Source of the DNA: Pseudoduganella namucuonensis
GTDB lineage: Bacteria; Pseudomonadota; Gammaproteobacteria; Burkholderiales; Burkholderiaceae_D
Assembly (NCBI RefSeq): GCF_900116645.1
Contig: NZ_FPBO01000008.1
Coordinates: 1-64,000, forward strand
Length of the DNA stretch: 64,000 bases
Direction: 5' to 3'
Shown in pieces: positions 8,247 to 15,912 of this stretch. Each line of letters opens with the position of its first letter. Within the stretch, counting starts at the first letter, position 1. The notes under the pieces are model-generated. The model saw only the letters and a program-made list of their open reading frames with translations. It did no database searches and was not told the DNA's origin. Position numbers and translations under genes: made by a program.

Positions 8247-11069
8247 ATGTTTCACATCAAATCGCTGGAGCTGGTCCACTGGGATTACTGGCAGCGCATC
8301 AAGAACATTCCGCTGGACGCCAAGATCATCACGATCGCGGGCCAGAACGGCTCCGGCAAGACCACGCTGCTGGACGCCATGCGCACCCTGTTCGGGCTCG
8401 ATTGCTCGATGGGCCGCACCTACAAGCACTACGCCCGCCACTCCGGCCAGCAGACCGCCTGGCTGCGTGCCGTGGTGGACAACAAGGCCCAGGGCCGCCA
8501 GCTGTCGAACCGTCCGTTCCGCAGCTCCGGCTTCTTCTCCGACGACGAGGTGACGCTGTTCTGCCAGATCCAGAAGAACGGCGGCGACTGGAAGCGCCAG
8601 TACCTGATGCGTCCCGGGAATGTGCAGATCGAGGAAGTCACCGAGGCCAACGACTGGCTCGGCGTGGAAAACTACCGCAAGCGCCTGGCCAACGCCGGCC
8701 TGTCGCCCGCGATGGCGAAAGTGCTGGCGCTGGAGCAGGGCGAGACCGACAAGCTGTGCGAATACGCGCCGCGCCAGTTGCTGGACCTGGTGTTCCAGGT
8801 GTTCGGCGACAAGGAGGTGCTGGACGCCTACGACGAGGCCAAGCGCCACCAGCGCGACACCGAGCAGGAACTGAAGCGCTTCGAGGCGGAACTGGAGGGT
8901 TCGAAAACGAACCTGGAAGGCCTGCGCCTGCGCGTGGCCAACTACCACCAGTGGGAAGACCTGAACAAGGAACGCCGCAACCTGCAGGAGGAAGTGCTGC
9001 CGACGCTGGAATACCACGAGGCGCGCGAAAAGCAGGCCAACATCAGCCGCCAGCTGCGCGAAGCGCGCAAGCCGCTGCTGGTGGCCGACCAGCTGCTGGC
9101 CGACAAGCGCACCGCGCTGGCCGCGCAGGTCAAGGCGCTGACCGAGGCGCAGCAGCATGAAACGGTGCTGGAACAGGAATCGACCGCGCTGCAAAGCCGC
9201 CTGTCCGTCATCAACGCCAAACTGAAGCCGCTGGACAGCCTGCTGGAACAGAAGACCCGCCTGCAGACGCTGGCCGCCAATTCCGGCGCCGACATCGCCG
9301 AGGTGAGCGCGCAGCTGGAGGAGAAGGAAGGCGAACTGGCGCGCCAGAAGCAGGCCCGCGACGCCATCGCCGCCCGCATCGCCGCCGACAAGGCCACCAT
9401 CTCCGCGCTGCAGGGCAAGACCGCCATGCCGGAGCCGGACAACGTGCGCGCCATGCGCCGCGCGCTGAACGACGCCAAGATCGGCCACGCCATGCTGTCG
9501 GACATCGTCGAAGTGACGGACCCGCGCTGGCAGGGCGCCGTCGAGGGCGTGCTGGGTGGCTACGCCTCCGTGGTCCTGCTGGACAAGCCGGGCGACGCGG
9601 CCGCCGCCTACCGCCTGGCCGAGAAGGAACGCTACCGCCACTTCATCGTGCCGGACCTGGTCACCGCGCCGACCACCAAGGGCGACAGTCTGATGTCGGT
9701 GGTGCGCTTCACCGACAAGACGCCGGGCTGGCTGATCGAACAGCTGACCCGCATCACCCGCGTGGATTCGGTGGAAGAGGGCGCGCGCCTGGGCAACGTC
9801 GAGGAATGGATCACGCCCGAGGCCTACCACAAGGAGCGCCGCGGCGGCCGTTCGCTGTTCGTCGAGGCCTCGCGCTACCGCTTCGGTTCCGCCGGCCGCA
9901 CGCAGCGCATGGAAGCGATCCAGAAAGGCATCCCCGCGCTGGAGGCGCAGGAGGACACGTACACCCTCGCCATCAGCAAACTGGCCTCCGAAGTCAGCGC
10001 GTTGAAAGCGCGCCTGGCCGGCGTGGACGCGGCCAAGGAACTGGCCGCGCGCATGGCAGAATTCGACGAAGCCGCGCACAGCGCCGTGCCGCTGCGCAGC
10101 GAACGCCTCGAAGTCGGCTCGCGCCTGGGCGAACTGCAAGGCCTGATCAAGAACGCCACCGTGGCCCGCACCCGTGCCGACACCACCTGGCAGAACGCGC
10201 GCTTCAACCTGTCCGAGGCCGAAGCGGGGCTGCGCCTGAACCACAAGCGCGTGCTGGAACAGCGCACCGACCACGCCAAGGCGCTGCTCGCGCTGCGCCG
10301 CCAGTGGCGGCACATGCCGCACAACTGGCGCCGTCCCGCGCGGCGCACGCGATTGGTGTCCGAGTACCACAACACGCACCAGGTGGCGCTGCGCATCCAC
10401 AGCCTGGAAAACTCGCTGGCGCGCAGCGACTGGGAACTGGACGCCACGGTCATCGACCAGTACGCGCGCCTGAACGACCAGTTGAAGAGCCGCCAGAGCG
10501 AGACCGAGGAGCGGCGATATCAAAACAACCGCGCCATCGAAGCGACCGTCAACGCGCGCGCCGCCTACATGGAGCGGCTGCGCTACACGATCCGCCAGTA
10601 CAGCAAGAACATCAAGGAGCTGGGCGAACTGGCCAACATCGAAGTCCACACCGACCCGGTGCGGCTGGAGGACGACGACCTGCAACTGGCGCAAGCCGGC
10701 CTGCACGTGCGCTTCAAGTTCGACGGCAAGGGGCCGATCGGCATGAACGACGGCGAGGCGTCCGGCGGGCAGCAGGTGATGAAATCGCTGGTGCTGCTGA
10801 TTGGGCTGCTGAAGTCCGAGGACGGTTCCGGCGGCTTCGTGTTCATCGACGAACCGTTCGCCCACCTGGACATCCGCAACATCCAGCTGGTCGGCGAGTT
10901 CCTGAAGAACACCGAGGCCCAATACCTGATGACGACGCCGCTGACCCACAACACCGACGTCTACGACCCATCGGAGCTGACGCTGATCACCAGCAAAAAG
11001 AAAAAAGACACGCAATGGGCCCAACCCATCTTCGTGCTCCAGCGCCGCACCCCGGCCCAAGCCGCCTAG
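8247..11069 (+). CDS. SMC-like condensin ATPase (MksB/MukB type)
   Basis: This 940-residue ATPase has Walker A GQNGSGKTT at about 32-40, ABC signature GEASGGQQVMKSL near 835 and Walker B GGFVFIDEPFAHLD near 863. Long coiled-coil arms (about 200-390 and 555-800) flank a short globular hinge-like block near 420-480 (TDPRWQGAVEGVLGGYASVV). This is the head-arm-hinge layout of SMC proteins, at the size of MksB rather than of Smc or MukB. With the two preceding genes it should form a DNA-loop-extruding or chromosome-organising complex. No nuclease gene of the JetD/MksG type follows, so a Wadjet plasmid-defence complex is less likely. Confidence 0.8.
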   Translation: MFHIKSLELVHWDYWQRIKNIPLDAKIITIAGQNGSGKTTLLDAMRTLFGLDCSMGRTYKHYARHSGQQTAWLRAVVDNKAQGRQLSNRPFRSSGFFSDDEVTLFCQIQKNGGDWKRQYLMRPGNVQIEEVTEANDWLGVENYRKRLANAGLSPAMAKVLALEQGETDKLCEYAPRQLLDLVFQVFGDKEVLDAYDEAKRHQRDTEQELKRFEAELEGSKTNLEGLRLRVANYHQWEDLNKERRNLQEEVLPTLEYHEAREKQANISRQLREARKPLLVADQLLADKRTALAAQVKALTEAQQHETVLEQESTALQSRLSVINAKLKPLDSLLEQKTRLQTLAANSGADIAEVSAQLEEKEGELARQKQARDAIAARIAADKATISALQGKTAMPEPDNVRAMRRALNDAKIGHAMLSDIVEVTDPRWQGAVEGVLGGYASVVLLDKPGDAAAAYRLAEKERYRHFIVPDLVTAPTTKGDSLMSVVRFTDKTPGWLIEQLTRITRVDSVEEGARLGNVEEWITPEAYHKERRGGRSLFVEASRYRFGSAGRTQRMEAIQKGIPALEAQEDTYTLAISKLASEVSALKARLAGVDAAKELAARMAEFDEAAHSAVPLRSERLEVGSRLGELQGLIKNATVARTRADTTWQNARFNLSEAEAGLRLNHKRVLEQRTDHAKALLALRRQWRHMPHNWRRPARRTRLVSEYHNTHQVALRIHSLENSLARSDWELDATVIDQYARLNDQLKSRQSETEERRYQNNRAIEATVNARAAYMERLRYTIRQYSKNIKELGELANIEVHTDPVRLEDDDLQLAQAGLHVRFKFDGKGPIGMNDGEASGGQQVMKSLVLLIGLLKSEDGSGGFVFIDEPFAHLDIRNIQLVGEFLKNTEAQYLMTTPLTHNTDVYDPSELTLITSKKKKDTQWAQPIFVLQRRTPAQAA

Positions 11070-11089
11070 CCCCCAAAGTTGCTCTCACT

Positions 11090-11161
11090 ACATCGGTGTC
11101 AGGCGCGACATTCGGACATTTCTTGCATGGAATGTCCGAATGTCGCGCCTGACACCGATGT
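11090..11161. repeat. Perfect 31-bp inverted repeat with 10-nt loop
   Basis: The arm 11090-11120 (begins ACATCGGTGTCAGGCGCGAC) is exactly complementary to 11131-11161, and the loop is TCTTGCATGG. It lies 21 bp after the SMC stop codon. It could end transcription of the condensin operon, but it lacks a T-tract directly after the stem. Its perfection suggests a mobile palindrome (REP/MITE-like) rather than a plain terminator. Confidence 0.85.
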
Positions 11162-11190
11162 TGTTTTGGCAACCCCACCCCGGAATTTGA

Positions 11191-11236
11191 TTGACTTCAA
11201 TGAAGTCTTGTCTTAAATTTCTGTAACAACAGAAAT
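11191..11236 (+). promoter_or_regulatory. Promoter and palindromic operators of the GbsR-type gene
   Basis: TTGACT (11191-11196) and TAAATT (11214-11219) are spaced by 17 bp, a plausible sigma-70 promoter. Two palindromes overlap it: GACTTCAATGAAGTC (11193-11207) across the -35, and ATTTCTGT-AACA-ACAGAAAT (11217-11236) across the -10 and start. Both are good candidates for autoregulatory sites of the downstream MarR-like regulator. Confidence 0.6.
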
Positions 11237-11249
11237 TAAGGAAATCGTC

Positions 11250-11789
11250 ATGCAGCTCAGTCCAACCATGCAGAAGTACATCCTCCACTGGGGCGAGATG
11301 GGCACGCGCTGGGGCGTGAACCGCACGGTGGCGCAGATCCACGCGCTGCTTTTCCTGGCCAACGCGCCCATGAACGCGGAGGAGATCACTGAAACGCTGG
11401 GCGTGGCGCGCTCCAACGTCAGCAACAGCCTGAAGGAGCTGCAAAGCTGGGGCCTGGTCAAGATCAGCCACGTGATGGGCGACCGGCGCGACCATTTCCT
11501 GGCGCTGCAGGACGTATGGGAGATCTTCAAGGTCATCATCGAGGAGCGCAAGAAGCGCGAGATCGACCCCACGTTGACCGTGCTGCGCGAGTGCGCGATC
11601 GAGGCCGAGCAGGATGCCGCGCTGGAAGCGGCCACCCGCGACCGCATGGCCAGCGTGCTGGAATTCATGGAGATGCTGGGCTCCAGCTACGAGGACTACA
11701 AGCACCTGCCGCCCGCCACCATGATGAAGCTGTTCAAAATGGGCGGCAAGATCGCCCGCTTCATCGGCCCGGACGACAAGGAGCATTGA
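11250..11789 (+). CDS. GbsR/MarR-family transcriptional regulator
   Basis: This 179-residue protein has a winged HTH at about 30-95 (HALLFLANAPMNAEEITETL, GVARSNVSNSLKELQSWGLV, GDRRDHFLAL), followed by a helical dimerisation tail with conserved charged residues (FKVIIEERKKREIDP). This is the GbsR group of MarR-like repressors. AAGGA lies 8 nt before the ATG. It heads a compact operon with a DCC-protein remnant, a membrane protein and a TIGR01777 oxidoreductase, which it probably controls. The effector is unknown. Confidence 0.85.
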   Translation: MQLSPTMQKYILHWGEMGTRWGVNRTVAQIHALLFLANAPMNAEEITETLGVARSNVSNSLKELQSWGLVKISHVMGDRRDHFLALQDVWEIFKVIIEERKKREIDPTLTVLRECAIEAEQDAALEAATRDRMASVLEFMEMLGSSYEDYKHLPPATMMKLFKMGGKIARFIGPDDKEH

Positions 11790-11791
11790 TC

Positions 11792-11881
11792 ATGGAGACC
11801 GCCCGGTTCACGCTGTACTACGACGGCCATTGCCCGTTCTGCCTGGCCTCCATGCGCCGCCTGCGCGATTGGAACGCATGA
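11792..11881 (+). pseudogene. Truncated DCC (DUF393) thiol-disulfide oxidoreductase-like gene
   Basis: AAGGAG stands 8 nt before an ATG that opens METARFTLYYDGHCPFCLAS. YYDGHCPFC is the redox-motif start of the DCC/DUF393 family, whose members have about 120-130 residues. Here the frame stops after 29 residues (MRRLRDWNA). No further DCC sequence is seen in the other frames; the next gene starts on the stop codon (ATGA). An internal deletion has probably fused the start of this gene to the next one. A very short functional peptide cannot be excluded. Confidence 0.6.
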
Positions 11882-12366
11882 TGCCCGCCTCCCATCCCGA
11901 CGTGGTCGCGGAACCGCTTCGCGCCTGGCTGGTGCGCTGGCTTTACGCGGCCGCCGTGGCGCACCTGCTGGTCGGCGCGCTGCTGCCCTGGCTGGCCGAC
12001 GCCGCCTTCCTGGACGGCTACCATCGCGGCATTGTGCTGGCTTTCTGGCCGGCCGAACCGGCGCCGCCCGCCGCGCTGGCGCAGCAAGCCTGGTGGATGG
12101 CGCTGTTCGGCCCCACCGTGCAGACGGTCGGCGTCTGGATGGTCGCGCTGGTGCGCATCGCCGATCAACAGCGCAGCGCGTCCGCCTGGGCGTGGCTGGC
12201 CGCCGGCATCCTGGTCTGGGCGCCGCAGGATGTCATGGTGTCGCTGCGCGCCGGCGTCTGGACCAACGTATGGCTGGATTGCTTCGCCGTCGTCGCCATG
12301 ATCCTGCCATTGGCCTGGCTGTGGCGCCATGATCGCGTCGCCGGGCAAAACGGGAGCACGTCATGA
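11878..12366 (+). CDS. Small integral membrane protein, unknown function
   Basis: This 162-residue protein has about four hydrophobic helices: near residues 17-37 (WLYAAAVAHLLVGALLPWLA), 65-85, 100-120 and 132-150. A loop contains FLDGYHRGIVLAFWP. It begins at ATG 11878 in an ATGA overlap with the broken DCC gene and ends in an ATGA overlap with the oxidoreductase gene, so it is translationally coupled on both sides. No family is recognised with certainty. Confidence 0.7.
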   Translation: MMPASHPDVVAEPLRAWLVRWLYAAAVAHLLVGALLPWLADAAFLDGYHRGIVLAFWPAEPAPPAALAQQAWWMALFGPTVQTVGVWMVALVRIADQQRSASAWAWLAAGILVWAPQDVMVSLRAGVWTNVWLDCFAVVAMILPLAWLWRHDRVAGQNGSTS

Positions 12367-13826
12367 ACACGCATTTTTTGGCCCTGCAACTGATGGCCGT
12401 GCAGGGTTTGCTGGGCGCCTTCGATACGCTGTACCACCACGAGCTGACCGAGGCGCTTCCGCGGCGGCGGTCGGCGCAGCGCGAACTGGGCATCCACGCG
12501 GTGCGCGCGCTGATCTACAGCGTGTTGTTCATCGGCCTGTCCGCGTGGACGTGGCACGGCTGGTGGGCGCTGGCGCTGCTGTTCCTGTTCGGCGTGGAGA
12601 TCGTGCTGACCTTGTGGGACTTCGTGGTCGAGGACCGCACCCGGCTCCTGCCCGCCACGGAACGCGTCACGCACACGGTGCTGGCGATGAACGGCGGCGC
12701 CTTCGTGGCCCTGCTGACGATGAATTGCCTCGACTGGTGGGCGATGCCGACCGGCCTGGTTTGGCAGACGCATGGCTGGCTAACCGTGTTCCTGTCGCTG
12801 TGCGGCGTCGGCGTCGGCCTGTCCGGCGTCCGCGACGCGCTGGCGTCGCTGGCCTTGTCGCGCGCGGCGCAGGCCGGCCCGGTGGAACAGGCGCTGGATT
12901 TCGGCCCGTCCGGCCAGCGCTTCCTGGTCACCGGCGCCACGGGTTTCATCGGCAAGCGCCTGGTCGCCGCGCTGCTGAGGGACGGCCACGAGGTCACCAT
13001 CCTCACGCGCCAGCCCAGGCAGGCCGCCTGGCAATTCGACGGCGCCGTGCGCTGCGTCCAGGGCATGGACCAGCTGCATCCGGCCACGCGCATCGACATC
13101 GTCATCAACCTGGCCGGCGCGCGCATCCTGGGCTGGCGCTGGACCCCGGCGCGCAAGGCGGCGCTGCGCGCGAGCCGCGTCGGACTGACCAGCAAGGTGG
13201 TGGACTGGATCGCCCGCGCCGAGCACAAGCCGCGCCTGATGCTGTCCGGTTCCGCCATCGGCTACTACGGCATCCAGCCGCAAGACGACGCCACGCCGCT
13301 GGCGGAGGACGCGCCGCCGCGGGACATCTTCATGTCCCGCCTGTGCCAGGAGTGGGAGCAGGCGGCGCGGGCGGCGTCGGCACACGGCGTGCGGGTGGCT
13401 TGCATGCGTTTCGGTCTGGTGATGGGGACGGAGGGCGCGCTGCCGATGATGCTGTTGCCGGTCAAGCTGGGCATGGGCGGCCCCATGGGCGGCGGCGGGC
13501 AGCGCATGTCGTGGATCCACGTGGACGACGTGCTGCGGGGGATGGCGCATCTGGCGCGCCTGGGCGGCGAGGGCGCCGACGTGGCCGGCGCGTGGAACTT
13601 CACGGCGCCGGAGCAGGTGACGCAGCGCGAGTTCATGCGCATCGCGGCCGCCGTGGCGGTGCGTCCCTGCTTCATGCCGACACCCGGCTGGCCGGTGCGG
13701 CTGATGCTGGGCGAGCAGGCCGATTTGCTGCTGGAGGGGCAGGCGGTGGCGCCGGCGCGCCTGCGGGAGAGCGGCTTCGCGTTCCGCTACGCTTCCACGC
13801 GGGCGGCGCTGCAAAGCCTGATGTGA
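12363..13826 (+). CDS. TIGR01777-family NAD(P)-dependent epimerase/oxidoreductase with N-terminal membrane domain
   Basis: Of its 487 residues, about 1-160 hold four predicted membrane helices. From about 185 a TIGR01777 (SDR39U1-like) extended SDR follows: FLVTGATGFIGKRLVAALL nucleotide-binding fold, then INLAGARILGWRWT, SGSAIGYYG and SWIHVDDVLRGM. Stand-alone family members have about 300 residues, so this one carries an extra membrane anchor. The substrate of this family is poorly known. It is the last gene of the GbsR operon and overlaps the preceding gene by 4 nt. Confidence 0.85.
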   Translation: MNTHFLALQLMAVQGLLGAFDTLYHHELTEALPRRRSAQRELGIHAVRALIYSVLFIGLSAWTWHGWWALALLFLFGVEIVLTLWDFVVEDRTRLLPATERVTHTVLAMNGGAFVALLTMNCLDWWAMPTGLVWQTHGWLTVFLSLCGVGVGLSGVRDALASLALSRAAQAGPVEQALDFGPSGQRFLVTGATGFIGKRLVAALLRDGHEVTILTRQPRQAAWQFDGAVRCVQGMDQLHPATRIDIVINLAGARILGWRWTPARKAALRASRVGLTSKVVDWIARAEHKPRLMLSGSAIGYYGIQPQDDATPLAEDAPPRDIFMSRLCQEWEQAARAASAHGVRVACMRFGLVMGTEGALPMMLLPVKLGMGGPMGGGGQRMSWIHVDDVLRGMAHLARLGGEGADVAGAWNFTAPEQVTQREFMRIAAAVAVRPCFMPTPGWPVRLMLGEQADLLLEGQAVAPARLRESGFAFRYASTRAALQSLM

Positions 13827-13827
13827 T

Positions 13828-14355
13828 TCAGAGTTCCGGCTCCGGCGCGGGTTTGTGGGCCTGGCGCCAGCGTATCATCAGGGACGAATAGGCGGCGCAG
13901 TAGCCGGCCAGCAGTCCCAGGATGATGGTGGTGCCGGGGCTTTGCACGAAGTCCTTCTGCGACACCAGCTGATGCGCCTGCAGGTGGTTGCTCATGTAGA
14001 GTTCCACGCCGCGGTACAGCATGCGGCCGGCGAACAGCATGAACACGGCCAGGCCGATGCGCAGGTTGGGCGTGAAATAGACGCGGGTGCCGAAGACCTC
14101 GAAGTGGGTGGTCTTGAAGCCGAAGAAGCCCAGCCAGGCGCCCGCCAGCGCGCCGGCGCCCAGGCAGGACACGGCCAGCACGTTGTCGGCCATGGTCGCG
14201 GCCATCCACACCAGGAACACGGAGAAGGCCACGGCGGACATCCAGTGCTTGCCCATCAGGGACTCCTGCCGCGCGAGCATGCGTTTCAGGCGCAGGTAGA
14301 TGCGCCAGATCAGCAGCGGGATGAGGAGGAGCAGGGCGACAGTGGTCAATTCCAT
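13828..14355 (-). CDS. Integral membrane protein, unknown function
   Basis: This 175-residue protein has hydrophobic segments near residues 4-20, 40-62, 65-82, 95-115 and 142-162, with basic loops (RIYLRLKRMLARQ) that fit inside-positive topology. It resembles DUF1453/CcdC-like membrane proteins in length and layout, but this is a weak impression. Convergent with the oxidoreductase gene, 1 bp between stops, and 53 bp downstream of dadA on the same strand. Confidence 0.65.
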   Translation of the reverse strand: MELTTVALLLLIPLLIWRIYLRLKRMLARQESLMGKHWMSAVAFSVFLVWMAATMADNVLAVSCLGAGALAGAWLGFFGFKTTHFEVFGTRVYFTPNLRIGLAVFMLFAGRMLYRGVELYMSNHLQAHQLVSQKDFVQSPGTTIILGLLAGYCAAYSSLMIRWRQAHKPAPEPEL

Positions 14356-14408
14356 GGGGTGGCGCTAAAAATCGGAAAGCTCGATTGTAAAGCAAGCGTG
14401 CCCGCGGC

Positions 14409-15626
14409 TCAGGATCTTGCCGCCGCCACCGCATCGGCGACCATCTCCGCCGTCATCGCGGACAGGGTCCAGCCCAGGTGGCCGTGCCCCGTGTTGTAGA
14501 ACACGCGCGGCGAACGGCCGGGTCCGACCCGGGGCATCATGTCCGGCATCATGGGCCGCAATCCCGCCCACGGCACCACGCGCCGCGTCTCCACGCCGGG
14601 GAAGCAGCGCTGCACCCATTCCACCAGCGGCTGGATGCGCTCGTCGCGGATGTCGCGGTTGAAGCCCGTGAACTCGGCCGTGCCGGCCACGCGCAGGCGC
14701 TCGCCCAGGCGGCTGGCGACGATCTTGGTCGCGTCGTCGAGCAGGCTGACCACCGGCGCCGCCGCCTGGCTGGCCGCGTCGTCCAGCGCCACCGTGATGG
14801 AATAGCCCTTCACCGGATAGACGTTGACGCGGTCCCCCAGCTGCGCGGCCAGCGCCCGGCTGGCGGTGCCCGCGCAGACCACCACGCCGTCGTAGCGCTC
14901 GCGCGACGGCGCGCCGTCCACCACGCCGCTCACGGTGGCCGAGCGGCCGTCGGTGGACAGGCCGGACACCCGCGCGCCGTAGCGCGTGGCCACGCCGCGG
15001 CGGCGCGCGGCGGCCGCCAGGCCGTGGCTGAATTTGTGGATGTCGCCGGTGGCGTCGCTGTCGGTGTAGAAGCCGCCGTAATAGTCGCCGCTCAGCGTGG
15101 GCTCGATGGCGCGCATCTCGTCCGGCGTCACCGCGCGCCGCCGCAGGCCGCCCTCGGCCAGCATGCGCGTCACGCCCATGGCCGTGTCGAAGGCGGGCTT
15201 GTCGCGGTAGATGTGCAGGATGCCCTGCCGGCGCAGGTCGAAGTCGATGCCTTCCTCGGCCGCCCAGGCGAACATGTGCTCGCGCGCGGCGATCGCCATG
15301 CGCGCCGTTTCCACCGTGTTGGCGTGGTAGCGGGGAATGCCGGCCAGGAATTCGGCGAACCAGCTCAGCTTGTGCCAGGTGGGCGCGGGATGCACGCGCA
15401 TCGGCGCGCCGGGGGAGAACATGCCCTTCATCGCCCGCAGCACGGTGGACCAATGGTTCCACGCCTCGGCGTTGGAGGCGGACAGCTGGCCGCCGTTGGC
15501 GTAGGAGGTTTCCATGGCGGGATAGCGGTGGCGCTCGTACAGCGTGACGTCGAAGCCGCGCTTCGACAATGCGTAGGCTGTGGTCACGCCTGTGATACCG
15601 GCGCCGACGACGGCGATAGTTTTCAT
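14409..15626 (-). CDS. dadA: D-amino acid dehydrogenase-like FAD oxidoreductase
   Basis: This 405-residue flavoprotein starts with the dinucleotide-binding fold IAVVGAGITGVTTAYAL. It carries DadA-like blocks (ETSYANGGQLSASNAEAW, VYPVKGYSITV, AGLRPMMPDMMP, YNTGHGHLGWTLS). DadA oxidises D-amino acids at the inner membrane and passes electrons to the respiratory chain. Length fits the family. No alanine racemase gene (dadX) is next to it, so the substrate may not be D-alanine. Confidence 0.85.
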   Translation of the reverse strand: MKTIAVVGAGITGVTTAYALSKRGFDVTLYERHRYPAMETSYANGGQLSASNAEAWNHWSTVLRAMKGMFSPGAPMRVHPAPTWHKLSWFAEFLAGIPRYHANTVETARMAIAAREHMFAWAAEEGIDFDLRRQGILHIYRDKPAFDTAMGVTRMLAEGGLRRRAVTPDEMRAIEPTLSGDYYGGFYTDSDATGDIHKFSHGLAAAARRRGVATRYGARVSGLSTDGRSATVSGVVDGAPSRERYDGVVVCAGTASRALAAQLGDRVNVYPVKGYSITVALDDAASQAAAPVVSLLDDATKIVASRLGERLRVAGTAEFTGFNRDIRDERIQPLVEWVQRCFPGVETRRVVPWAGLRPMMPDMMPRVGPGRSPRVFYNTGHGHLGWTLSAMTAEMVADAVAAARS

Positions 15627-15744
15627 GGTGATCGGTGCGGGGGAACGCCCTGGAGCAGGGCCGTGCAGCTTACCACAAGGCAGGAATGCGTGCGGGGGGC
15701 GGTTGTGGTAGTGTCATATGGTGTACTTCGCACAGGAGACCAGC

Positions 15745-15912
15745 ATGGACACTGCAATCACGCACCAGCAGCCCCGCATCCACGCCCACCGCGCGCCCGA
15801 CCCGGCGCCGGCAGACGATCCCGTCCCCGAAGAGCGCCCGGTGCATCCCCACCACCATCCGGACCCGCCCGTGCCGCAGGATGATCCGGTGCCCGACCAT
15901 AATCCGAGCTAG
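15745..15912 (+). CDS. Small Pro/His/Asp-rich peptide
   Basis: An ATG with AGGAGA 6 nt upstream opens a 55-residue peptide, MDTAITHQQPRIHAHRAPDP and onward. It is rich in Pro, Asp and His with repeated DDPVP and a HPHHHPDPP segment. No hydrophobic segment or known domain. The good ribosome site and biased composition favour a real gene; metal binding by the His-rich stretch is speculative. Its stop codon and that of tamB share the palindrome CTAG. Confidence 0.55.
   Translation: MDTAITHQQPRIHAHRAPDPAPADDPVPEERPVHPHHHPDPPVPQDDPVPDHNPS

Noticed and set aside
7152..11060. A 1302-codon minus-strand frame opposite the condensin operon
   Set aside because: Composition (His, Gln, Val, Leu repeats) is that of a complement of GC-rich coding sequence, with no domain, while the plus strand has clear SMC motifs.
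5885..11069. Complete Wadjet/JetABCD plasmid-defence system
   Set aside because: No JetD-like gene lies beside the three subunits. The neighbours are DUF3108 and GbsR-operon genes.
11217..11236. LexA box before the GbsR-type gene
   Set aside because: CTGT and ACAG are only 4 bp apart instead of 8, and the symmetry extends to ATTTCTGT/ACAGAAAT, which fits a regulator operator better.
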